Part shown: positions 1 through 7,430 of the stretch, in pieces | Layout of the letters: every line of letters begins with the position of its first letter | Position numbering within the stretch: position 1 is the stretch's first letter | NCBI GenBank assembly: GCA_947496215.1 | Contig: CANMCF010000002.1 | Span: 434,001 to 498,000, forward strand | DNA: 64,000 bases | Reading direction: 5' to 3' | From: an uncultured Bizionia sp. | GTDB taxonomy: Bacteria > Bacteroidota > Bacteroidia > Flavobacteriales > Flavobacteriaceae | Translations under genes and position numbers: made by a program | The notes under the pieces: generated by a model | What the model was told of the DNA's origin: nothing | What the model saw: only the letters and a program-made list of their open reading frames with translations | Databases searched by the model: none

Positions 1-1241
1 CGGGTACACTTCCTTATATCCTCACCGGTGCCATTCCTGGATTTACTGATGCCTTTTTTGAGACAATGTCTGGTTTTACAACAACAGGAGCCTCCATTTT
101 AAATGATATTGAAGTGGTACCGAAAGGTGTTTTGTTCTGGAGGAGTTTGACACATTGGATTGGAGGTATGGGGATCATAGTATTGGCGGTTGCCATTTTG
201 CCCTTGTTGGGAATAGGGGGAATGCAGTTGTTTGCTGCAGAAGCCCCAGGTCCAAGCGCAGATAAGTTGCATCCTCGAATTACAGATACGGCGAAGCGTC
301 TTTGGCTCATCTATTTTGGGTATACGGCGATAGAAACTGTTTTGCTCAATATTTCCGGGATGAGTTTCTTTGATGCCATAAATCACTCGATGAGTACGTT
401 GTCCACCGGAGGTTTTTCAACAAAAAATGCAAGCTTGGCGTATTGGAACGACAACCCGTTGATACAATACATCGTCATCCTTTTCATGTTTTTGGCAGGA
501 ACCAATTTCGTATTGAGTTATTTTGCCTTCAAAGGAAAGGTCAAGAAGATTACTCATGATGAGGAGTTTAAACTCTATTTCAAATTTATTGTGATATTTA
601 CGATCATAGCTTCGGTCATTATTTATTTCAAAGCAGATTTAAGTCTGTCTTCCATTGATCACCCAGAAGTGTTGGGAGGAGGAGAAAGTGCATTTCGCCA
701 TGCTTTGTTTCAGGTTTTGGCAATAATAACCACTACAGGTTTTGTTTCTGCGGATTATACCTTGTGGACACCATTTTTAAGTGTTTTCTTTTTTGGATTG
801 ATGTTTTTGGGCGGTTCGGCAGGTAGTACATCAGGAGGGATAAAGGTGGTGAGACACCTCATTACCATAAAAAATGGTTTTCTGGAATTTAAAAGAACAT
901 TGCATCCTAATGCAATATTGCCGGTACGTTATAACAAAAGAGCGGTGTCCGGAGATATCGTATTCAATATCTTGGGATTCTTCATCTTGTATATGTTGTC
1001 TTTCATAGTTGGGTCATTGGGTTTTTCCATGATGGAAATAGATTTTGAATCGGCTATTGGTCTAGCAGCTTCAAGTCTTGGTAACGTAGGACCGGCCTTT
1101 GGCGATTTTGGACCGGTAAACAATTATGCCGCATTGCCTAGTGTTGGTAAATGGTGGTCTTCTTTTTTAATGTTGATTGGTAGATTGGAATTGTTTACCG
1201 TCTTGATATTATTGACACCTTTTTTCTGGAGGAATAGATAA
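1..1241 (+). CDS. trkH: TrkH-family potassium uptake protein, 5' end outside window
   Basis: Integral inner-membrane subunit of a Trk/Ktr-type K+ transporter. The reading frame is open from base 3, so the N-terminus is missing and the internal ATG at 66 is not the start. Pore-loop segments typical of the family are visible: SGFTTTGAS near the left edge, STLSTGGFSTKN, ITTTGFVSADY, and SLGNVGPAFGDFGP near the end, plus GGSAGSTSGGIK. Hydrophobic helices lie between them. The protein ends in a short charged tail (FFWRNR), usual for TrkH. The cytoplasmic partner TrkA is not in the window and may lie upstream. Confidence 0.93.
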   Translation, partial: GTLPYILTGAIPGFTDAFFETMSGFTTTGASILNDIEVVPKGVLFWRSLTHWIGGMGIIVLAVAILPLLGIGGMQLFAAEAPGPSADKLHPRITDTAKRLWLIYFGYTAIETVLLNISGMSFFDAINHSMSTLSTGGFSTKNASLAYWNDNPLIQYIVILFMFLAGTNFVLSYFAFKGKVKKITHDEEFKLYFKFIVIFTIIASVIIYFKADLSLSSIDHPEVLGGGESAFRHALFQVLAIITTTGFVSADYTLWTPFLSVFFFGLMFLGGSAGSTSGGIKVVRHLITIKNGFLEFKRTLHPNAILPVRYNKRAVSGDIVFNILGFFILYMLSFIVGSLGFSMMEIDFESAIGLAASSLGNVGPAFGDFGPVNNYAALPSVGKWWSSFLMLIGRLELFTVLILLTPFFWRNR

Positions 1242-1367
1242 AAAACTAAAGTATAGACAGTTTTTCTTCCGAATTCATAAAGTGTTGGTTTTAGAAGGAT
1301 ATCTTGTTGCTCGTTTTGCCTTAGAGACTGTGCATATGTATTGTGAAATACTAAAATCTGAATGTTT

Positions 1368-1889
1368 TCAAAGCAACCATTGCAATAGAATACTTGTGTT
1401 GAATATGGTATTCGCAGAGTTGATGCTGCAATGCAATTGTAGTCCTAAGCTAAACGATTCACCAGTTTGAAACCTAAAGTTTGTTTGTAATGGTAAACTT
1501 ATTGTTTCTTCTTTTAAATAAATATTTTGGCTGTTTGTGGATTTATCAAGGGACTTGAATTTAAAATAGGCTAAACCAGCAAAACCACTGATTCGAAAAC
1601 TGTTCTTTTTTAGTATTTCTCTACCAAAAAGAGTACCGATTTCTGTAAATTCATCATTTCTGTCACCAAGAATGTCAAATTCACTACCACTTAATATTGA
1701 AGCTTTGATTATGTTCTTATTGCTATTGAAGCCCAAATCAAAATAAAGAGACAAACCTCCTGTATGATCGCCTCCGTAAAAGGATATAGGAGAAAATGAG
1801 ATGCTGTGAAATTGTAGTTTGTTCTTGGCTTTTTGTCCATGAGAACATATGCAACATAAAATAAGTGCCATTAAAAAATTTGCCTTCAT
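1368..1889 (-). CDS. Secreted hypothetical protein, possible small outer-membrane barrel
   Basis: Encodes 173 residues starting with a signal-peptide-like segment (MKANFLMALILCCICSHG). The mature part has alternating hydrophobic and polar residues, many Gly and aromatic residues, and an ending of alternating type (TSILLQWLL), as in small beta-barrels, but no family is recognised. It lies alone between trkH, which converges on it, and the AraC-type gene upstream on the same strand. A 62-aa plus-strand frame across its 3' end is considered a shadow. Function unknown. Confidence 0.6.
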   Translation of the reverse strand: MKANFLMALILCCICSHGQKAKNKLQFHSISFSPISFYGGDHTGGLSLYFDLGFNSNKNIIKASILSGSEFDILGDRNDEFTEIGTLFGREILKKNSFRISGFAGLAYFKFKSLDKSTNSQNIYLKEETISLPLQTNFRFQTGESFSLGLQLHCSINSANTIFNTSILLQWLL

Positions 1890-1988
1890 ATTTAGAGCTT
1901 TTGTTTTGGCAAATATGAATAGCTTTTAAGTGATTGTTATCCCAAATATTGTAAAATGCCATAATTAGGATAGATTTGATTAGGTTTC

Positions 1989-3113
1989 TTATTCTGAATT
2001 TTTAGATCTAAAACCAGAAGGAGTTTGAGAAGTAAACTTCTTGAAAGCGTTATAAAATGTCGATTTGGAATTAAAACCGCTCTCCAAACCTATGGCTATT
2101 ATAGTATAATTGTTAAAATTAGGGTTTAACAATAAGGTTTTTGCATGGTCGACTCTATATTCATTGATTAAATCCGTGAAATTGAGGTTGTGATTTTTAT
2201 TGACGATTTTGGATAAGTGGCTGGAACTGATTTGTAAATCTTTAGATACATTATCTAAGTTCACATTGGGGTTTAAGAACGTTTTATTGGTCTCAATGTA
2301 TTTGCAAATATTCTCGAAGAGTAGAGAGTTGGATTCTGTTTTTGGTTTGTGATGTGTTTGATAAGAGGCCTTGTTTTTTAGTATTTCCTTTCTGAGATGA
2401 ATTCTATCCGACATAACGTTATAGCGCAGGAAGCCTTGATAGCCTATCCAGTATAATAATAAAGAGCTTCCTATTCTAAGGGGGTAATACATATTCCTTT
2501 GTGGGATTTTCAAATGTATGTTTGCTATGATGGCAACAAACCATAAAGTCAAAACTAGGCTACCCAAAACAATAAATTGTTTTAACCACTTCACATCATC
2601 GAATGACAATGCGTATTGGTAGTTGTGTTGTTCTTTGAATATTATTTTATATGATTTAATAAATACTATAACTGATAAGAAGGCATTAATTATTTCTTCG
2701 ATCTGGGTATAGCTTTTAATTAAAACAATATCAGATGAAATGTTGTAACAATAGGTGATCAAAATTAATCGTATGCTAGTTTCTATTAAAAATATAAGTA
2801 TGAAGAAGTTTTCTATTTTCCTATACTTGTTTTCAATTAACAAAAAATGGATTAAAAAGCTATAAAACATAGGTAAGATGAATAAATACCATGGGACTTC
2901 TAGGTTCTTAATGAGAAACCATGAAGAAGAATAGTCTTTGCTTATTAGCCAAGCTTGTAAATTGTTGAGGGAAATGCTTAAAACTAATAGATTTAGATAT
3001 ATGATGGCTTTGCTAATCTTCTTTTTCTTGTAAAATGTTAAGGTAATTATATTAAATATGATACCGTGTATGGCACCGGTAATTAATAGAAAGTTAAAGA
3101 TGTCGTCATCCAT
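1989..3113 (-). CDS. Membrane-anchored AraC-family transcriptional regulator
   Basis: A 374-aa protein in two halves. Residues about 5-235 hold around seven hydrophobic segments (for example FLLITGAIHGIIFNIITL and FIVLGSLVLTLWFVAIIANI). Residues about 265-372 form an AraC/XylS DNA-binding domain with two helix-turn-helix units: LDNVSKDLQISSSHLSKIVN, and a second with the signature GFNSKSTFYNAFKKFTSQTP followed by SGFR. Membrane-bound AraC regulators of this layout are common in Flavobacteriia and presumably sense a signal at the membrane. It is transcribed divergently from a small unknown gene at 3197; target genes cannot be inferred. Confidence 0.88.
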   Translation of the reverse strand: MDDDIFNFLLITGAIHGIIFNIITLTFYKKKKISKAIIYLNLLVLSISLNNLQAWLISKDYSSSWFLIKNLEVPWYLFILPMFYSFLIHFLLIENKYRKIENFFILIFLIETSIRLILITYCYNISSDIVLIKSYTQIEEIINAFLSVIVFIKSYKIIFKEQHNYQYALSFDDVKWLKQFIVLGSLVLTLWFVAIIANIHLKIPQRNMYYPLRIGSSLLLYWIGYQGFLRYNVMSDRIHLRKEILKNKASYQTHHKPKTESNSLLFENICKYIETNKTFLNPNVNLDNVSKDLQISSSHLSKIVNKNHNLNFTDLINEYRVDHAKTLLLNPNFNNYTIIAIGLESGFNSKSTFYNAFKKFTSQTPSGFRSKNSE

Positions 3114-3196
3114 ACTTGTTAGGTTAAGGGAATGGTAAATGTAACGTTTTCCTTAGTTAATCGTTGTATTTGTATAACCACAAATTATCAATCATT

Positions 3197-3448
3197 ATGA
3201 AAGCAGTAACAACTTTAGATTTAGAGCCTTTTCCCAAAAAAACATTGTCAGCTCACAATTCACCATCGGGTATTTTGAATTCAGAATACAAAAGCATTGT
3301 AAAAAAGAATTTCAGAAATATGGGTAAACCTTCTCTTTTTGGCATCAAGCAGAGGCTAAAGAGTAAACAATACAGTATGAACTGTGGTGTTGAGGCTACC
3401 CTGAAAATCTCCCTATTCCTAATAGGATTGATTGTCGCATTCAACTAA
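3197..3448 (+). CDS. Small hypothetical protein with C-terminal hydrophobic segment
   Basis: Encodes 83 residues from the ATG at 3197 (MKAVTTLDLEPF). A longer in-frame start at 3164 would lie inside the likely 5' leader and is disfavoured. The body is basic (SIVKKNFRNMGKPSLFGIKQRLKSKQ), and the C-terminus (TLKISLFLIGLIVAFN) looks like one membrane-spanning or tail-anchor helix. It is divergent from the AraC gene. No family recognised. Confidence 0.5.
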   Translation: MKAVTTLDLEPFPKKTLSAHNSPSGILNSEYKSIVKKNFRNMGKPSLFGIKQRLKSKQYSMNCGVEATLKISLFLIGLIVAFN

Positions 3449-3632
3449 TTTTGCGTTTCTTCCCAAGTATCATATCGATGCATTTTAGTCGGAATATGTA
3501 ACATTCTAAAAGAAAGTGATACATATATATAAAGCAGCTTTTTATTTTTAATAGAAGTCAGGAACTTGAAAGTTCTTGAAATGTATTTCTATATCAAAAA
3601 ATGTATTTGTTTCACTTAAAAAATTAGAGATT

Positions 3633-3902
3633 ATGGGAGGGGAAGGTGCAATGATGGCTGCGATACATTCGCTACGCAACAATAAGAGTCTACGATCAAA
3701 ACGAAAAGATAAAAGTTTTGGATTTGTTAGTAACTCTAACGAAAAAACAGAGTATGACCTACCAAAGGCAACACCAGAAAAATTAGAGGAAATTAAAAGG
3801 TGATTACAGTATGAGAATAAGAAACGACGTATAAAGCAGGTGACCTTGCTTGGTGTTGTCTTAATGGTCATTGTTTCTGGTTTGATATATTTCGGATGGT
3901 AA
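3633..3902 (+). pseudogene. Small tail-anchored membrane protein gene interrupted by an in-frame TGA
   Basis: The frame opens at ATG 3633 (MGGEGAMMAAIHSLRNNKS) and runs 56 codons to TGA at 3801-3803. Beyond it the same frame continues for 32 codons (LQYENKKRRIKQ followed by a hydrophobic helix ending YFGW) to TAA at 3900-3902. The combined 88-residue product, N-terminal amphipathic part then PKATPEKLEEIK then basic linker then one transmembrane helix, matches the layout of the next gene. Small flavobacterial proteins of this type usually carry the C-terminal helix. The TGA therefore looks like a nonsense change in an otherwise intact gene; a base-call error is also possible. An extended start at 3576 is unlikely. 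Confidence 0.65.
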
Positions 3903-3915
3903 AAATGTATGGGTT

Positions 3916-4187
3916 ATGAGTTTTGGAGTCGTACAGTCTGCCATTGGTAGCATAAAAGCAATAGGGAACTTCTATCCAAAAGGAAGAAGTTTAAGAATGG
4001 TATTGGGGCAATGAGCAATGACAGAAGCTTGAAGATTGAGTATGACTTTCCAAAAGCAACGGAATTGGACTTGCGGAAGATAAAAGCAAAAATGAAACAT
4101 GAAAATAAGAATCGTAGAATGAGACAATGGATATTGTTTGGTTTCATACTTGTGATCATTGTTTCCATTCTGATTTACCATGCATAA
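3916..4187 (+). pseudogene. Paralogue of the preceding small membrane protein, disrupted by a one-base frameshift
   Basis: Starting at ATG 3916 the frame reads MSFGVVQSAIGSIKA and then loses similarity. From the A-run at 3954-3957 the neighbouring frame continues SNRELLSKRKKFKNG, then DFPKATELDLRKIKAKM, then a basic linker and a hydrophobic helix ending LIYHA, stopping at 4185-4187. Adding one A to the four-A run restores one frame. The composite has the same order as the gene before it: SIxxNRxLxSKRK, a PKAT motif, KxENKxRR, one transmembrane helix. If the start at 4011 were used, only a 58-aa C-terminal piece would be made. It may be a true pseudogene or a homopolymer sequencing error. Confidence 0.65.
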
Positions 4188-4219
4188 AAAAACCACTGAT
4201 GAGGCATCAGTGGTTTTTT
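4187..4219. terminator. Bidirectional intrinsic terminator
   Basis: A 15-bp perfect inverted repeat (arms 4187-4201 and 4205-4219) with a 3-base loop, flanked by A-run and T-run. It lies between the convergent small-protein gene and the aminotransferase gene, so it can serve both strands. Confidence 0.85.
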
Positions 4220-4242
4220 ATATTGTGTGAGTTTTAGTTATG

Positions 4243-5433
4243 TTAGACCACAACAACCTCCTTTATTCTTTTAATGGCCTCGACAATCTGTTCCTGTGAA
4301 GCTGCGTAGGAAATTCTAATGCAATCGGGGTTTCCAAAGGCATCACCGGTAACTGTGGCTACCAATGCCTCTTCCAACAAGTATAAAGAAAAATCCGTGG
4401 CATTTTTTATCGTCTTTCCGCGTAATGTCTTTCCGAAGAAATAAGATACGTCTGGGAAGACATAAAAGGCTCCTTCAGGCGTGTTGGTCTTGAAACCTTC
4501 AACATCATTTAACAAATCAAGAATCAAGTCACGACGAACTTTAAATTCGTCTATCATGTATTTGACGGTGCTAGGATTTGCATTCAATGCTGTTATTACA
4601 GCGCGTTGTGCAATGCAGTTTGCTCCACTGGTAACTTGTCCTTGCATTTTGTTGCAAGCACGTGCAATCCAATCGGGTGCACCAATGAATCCTATTCTCC
4701 ATCCGGTCATGGCAAATGCCTTGGACACGCCATTTACCGTTATGGTACGATCGAACATCCCATCTACGCCAGCCATGCTAGCATGTGGTTTCCCTGTATA
4801 GTTTATGTGTTCGTATATCTCATCGGAAACAACATAGATGTTAGGATGTTTTTTAAGTACTTCTGCCAAAGATTCCAATTCCTCTTTGCTATATAGAGAT
4901 CCGCTAGGATTACATGGAGAACTGAACCAAAGCATTTTTGTTTTTGGAGTAATAGCTGCTTCCAATTGTGATGCAGTCATTTTAAAGTCGGTGTCAATAG
5001 ATGTCTTTACTTCGACAGGAACACCTCCGGCAACCTTTATGATGTCACTATAACTTACCCAATAAGGACATGGTACAATGACTTCATCCCCATTGTTGAT
5101 CATCACCATTGCAACGTTGTACAAGGATTGTTTTGCTCCTGTGGATACTACAATTTGCGGAAGTGTGTAATTTAAACCATTATCGCGTTTAAATTTTGTG
5201 ATTACGGCTTCTTTGAGCTCTCCATACCCATCGACAGGTGTGTAGGAATTGTAATCTTCATTTACTGCTTTTATTGCAGCGTCTTTAATAAAATCTGGAG
5301 TATTAAAGTCAGGTTCCCCCAAACTTAATCCAATAATGTCTTTGCCTTCGCCTCTTAATTCTCTTGCTTTAGCGGCCATCGCTAAAGTTGCAGACGTGGC
5401 CATGTTTAAAATACGTTCTGAAAGTTGACTCAT
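4243..5433 (-). CDS. PLP-dependent class I aminotransferase (aspartate aminotransferase type)
   Basis: A 396-aa fold-type I aminotransferase of subgroup I-gamma, expected to interconvert aspartate and oxaloacetate in the cytoplasm with 2-oxoglutarate/glutamate. Visible residues: the Schiff-base lysine K238 in VNGVSKAFAMTGWR, the PLP-contacting N175 in CNPSG, D204 and Y207 in SDEIYEH, and an arginine in DCIRISYA near the C-terminus that normally binds the substrate alpha-carboxylate. Length is normal. The desaturase gene lies 11 bases upstream on the same strand, so the two are probably co-transcribed, though no functional link is evident. Exact amino acid preference cannot be read from sequence. 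Confidence 0.92.
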   Translation of the reverse strand: MSQLSERILNMATSATLAMAAKARELRGEGKDIIGLSLGEPDFNTPDFIKDAAIKAVNEDYNSYTPVDGYGELKEAVITKFKRDNGLNYTLPQIVVSTGAKQSLYNVAMVMINNGDEVIVPCPYWVSYSDIIKVAGGVPVEVKTSIDTDFKMTASQLEAAITPKTKMLWFSSPCNPSGSLYSKEELESLAEVLKKHPNIYVVSDEIYEHINYTGKPHASMAGVDGMFDRTITVNGVSKAFAMTGWRIGFIGAPDWIARACNKMQGQVTSGANCIAQRAVITALNANPSTVKYMIDEFKVRRDLILDLLNDVEGFKTNTPEGAFYVFPDVSYFFGKTLRGKTIKNATDFSLYLLEEALVATVTGDAFGNPDCIRISYAASQEQIVEAIKRIKEVVVV

Positions 5434-5444
5434 TAAATGTGTTG

Positions 5445-6545
5445 TTATGCTTGTAAAGCAGGCTTCATTCCCATTTCACGTAAATATCTAAAATGGGCAG
5501 CAATGGCTTTACGTGTGGTTTTATATTCGTTGTATGGTAAGTTGAATTCTAGAGCCGTTGTCTTTACGATTTCTCCAATCTTGCTATAGTGAATGTGACT
5601 GATGTGTGGAAAAATGTGATGCTCGACTTGATGATTTAATCCTCCAGTGAACCAATTGGCAATTTTACTTTTTGGTCCAAAGTTTACTGTAGTTTTAAGT
5701 TGGTGAATGGCCCAAGTGTTCTTCATTGTGCCATTTTCTTCAGGTAAAGGCATTTCGGCATCTTCTATGACGTGTGCCAATTGGAATACGATGCTCAAGA
5801 TTAACCCAGCAGTATAGTGCATTATGAAGAATCCCAATAGAATTTTCCACCAAGCTGCATCTAAGATAAGCATTGGCAATACAATCCACATTCCTATGTA
5901 AATGATTTTGGAAATCACCAATTTGCTCCAGTTTGCCACGGGATTGGGGAATTCACCATAAGACAACTTACGTTTCATAAAACGTTTCATTTGTTGCCAA
6001 TCTGTCGTAATTGCCCAATTTATGGTAAGTAGACCATAAAGAAATACTGAATAGTAATGTTGGAATTTGTGATGAGAGCGCCACTTCGAATGCTCAGAGA
6101 AACGTAAGATGCGTCCAGCTTCCAAATCCTCGTCATGGCCATGGATGTTAGTATATGTATGGTGCAATACATTATGTTGTACCTTCCAGTTATATACGTT
6201 TCCAGCAAGAATGTAAATGCTGCTTCCCATCAAACGATTAATCCACTCCTTGTTGGAAAAGGAGCCGTGATTACCATCATGCATAACATTCATTCCTACA
6301 CCTGCCATCCCTATGCCCATCACTATTGTAAGTAGCAATTGTGCCCAACCAGGTAAATTAAGTGTTAGCAGCAAAAAGTATGGTGCCAAGAATATTGAAA
6401 ACATTATGATGGTCTTTACCCAAAGTTTCCAATTACCAGTTCGTTTTATGTTATTGTCTTTAAAATAGGAGTTTACTCTTTTGTTAAGTGTTCTAAAAAA
6501 CTTTGCAGAGTCTGTTCTTGAGAACGATAAAGTTTGTTGTGTCAT
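5445..6545 (-). CDS. Membrane fatty acid desaturase (acyl-CoA/linoleoyl-CoA desaturase type)
   Basis: A 366-aa integral membrane di-iron desaturase. The three histidine boxes are present: HDGNH at 89-93, HNVLHH at 124-129, and QVEHH at 306-310. The glutamine-containing third box is typical of front-end (delta-5/delta-6-like) desaturases, but no fused cytochrome b5 domain is present, so electrons must come from a separate ferredoxin or cytochrome. Hydrophobic hairpins surround the boxes (residues 45-85 and 210-260). The likely role is introducing double bonds into membrane acyl chains. It is followed after 11 bases by the aminotransferase gene. Confidence 0.9.
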   Translation of the reverse strand: MTQQTLSFSRTDSAKFFRTLNKRVNSYFKDNNIKRTGNWKLWVKTIIMFSIFLAPYFLLLTLNLPGWAQLLLTIVMGIGMAGVGMNVMHDGNHGSFSNKEWINRLMGSSIYILAGNVYNWKVQHNVLHHTYTNIHGHDEDLEAGRILRFSEHSKWRSHHKFQHYYSVFLYGLLTINWAITTDWQQMKRFMKRKLSYGEFPNPVANWSKLVISKIIYIGMWIVLPMLILDAAWWKILLGFFIMHYTAGLILSIVFQLAHVIEDAEMPLPEENGTMKNTWAIHQLKTTVNFGPKSKIANWFTGGLNHQVEHHIFPHISHIHYSKIGEIVKTTALEFNLPYNEYKTTRKAIAAHFRYLREMGMKPALQA

Positions 6546-6663
6546 AATTTATCATTTTAATATGATAACGTTTAAAGCATACGAATCATATTTTGCGCCA
6601 AAGATAATTAATAAAGCGTCTTAACTAATAAAGAAATTCATAAAATTATGCTTTTAAAATGCA

Positions 6664-6671
6664 TATTTTTG
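6664..6671 (+). promoter_or_regulatory. Candidate promoter -7 element for rsmG
   Basis: TATTTTTG fits the Bacteroidota -7 consensus TAnnTTTG. It lies 15 bases before the ATG at 6687 and inside the alternative upstream extension of the frame, which supports the later start. Confidence 0.5.
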
Positions 6672-6686
6672 CAAAAAAACATATCT

Positions 6687-7316
6687 ATGGAACTCATTTT
6701 AAAATACTTTCCTGATCTTACCAAGGACCAAATCGAGAAATTCTCGAAATTAGAAGCGTTATATCAAGATTGGAACCTTAAGATAAATGTGGTATCACGC
6801 AAGGACATCGATGAGTTGTATCTGCGTCATGTATTGCACTCCTTGGCTATTGCCAAAGTTCTTGAATTCAAGGATGGAAGTGATATTATGGATGTTGGTA
6901 CGGGAGGTGGATTCCCAGGTGTTCCTCTTGCTATCTTATTTCCGAAATGCAACTTTCATTTGGTGGATAGCATAGCCAAGAAATTGAAAGTAGTCAATGA
7001 GGTCGTTGAAGGTTTGGGAATGGAGAATGTAAGGACATCACATACGAGAGTTGAAGAAATCAAAGAAACCTATGATTTTATCGTAAGTAGGGCTGTGGCC
7101 GCAATGCCAACATTCGTACATTGGGTTAAAGGTAAAATAAAGAAGACCAGTCAACATAATCTTAAAAACGGAGTTTTATACCTTAAAGGTGGTGATCTAT
7201 CAGAAGAGTTGCAAGATTATAAAACGGCTACGTTATATGATTTGAAGGATTTTTACACAGAGGAGTTCTATGATACCAAGAAGGTGGTGCACCTTCCTCT
7301 AAAATACAAGAAATAA
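6687..7316 (+). CDS. rsmG: 16S rRNA (guanine527-N7)-methyltransferase RsmG
   Basis: A 209-aa SAM-dependent methyltransferase that makes m7G at position 527 of 16S rRNA. It contains the diagnostic motif I of RsmG/GidB, DVGTGGGFPGVPLAI at residues 69-83, followed by LVDSIAKKLKVV and the FIVSRAVAAMPTF segment. The upstream ATG at 6648 is rejected because a promoter -7 element lies between the two starts and the family begins near MELILKYFPDL. The gene stands alone between divergent and convergent neighbours. Confidence 0.95.
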   Translation: MELILKYFPDLTKDQIEKFSKLEALYQDWNLKINVVSRKDIDELYLRHVLHSLAIAKVLEFKDGSDIMDVGTGGGFPGVPLAILFPKCNFHLVDSIAKKLKVVNEVVEGLGMENVRTSHTRVEEIKETYDFIVSRAVAAMPTFVHWVKGKIKKTSQHNLKNGVLYLKGGDLSEELQDYKTATLYDLKDFYTEEFYDTKKVVHLPLKYKK

Positions 7317-7355
7317 GAGAAGATATAGAAGGTGCTAGTCTTGAATTGTGTTTCT

Positions 7356-7393
7356 GAACCTGCCAATGAGCTTTTGTCGGTCTTGGCAAGTTC
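7356..7393. terminator. Possible terminator stem-loop between convergent genes
   Basis: Imperfect inverted repeat: GAACCTGCCAA at 7356-7366 against TTGGCAAGTTC at 7383-7393, one mismatch, loop of 16 bases. It sits between rsmG and the convergent hydrolase-like gene. The T-tract is weak, so this is tentative. Confidence 0.35.
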
Positions 7394-7430
7394 TATTTAA
7401 TACCCTCATATATTTCTTATTAACTTCCAT

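Noticed and set aside
1282..1470. A 62-codon plus-strand open frame after trkH.
   Set aside because: It runs antisense over the 3' end of the secreted hypothetical gene, has no ribosome-site support and no protein-like features.
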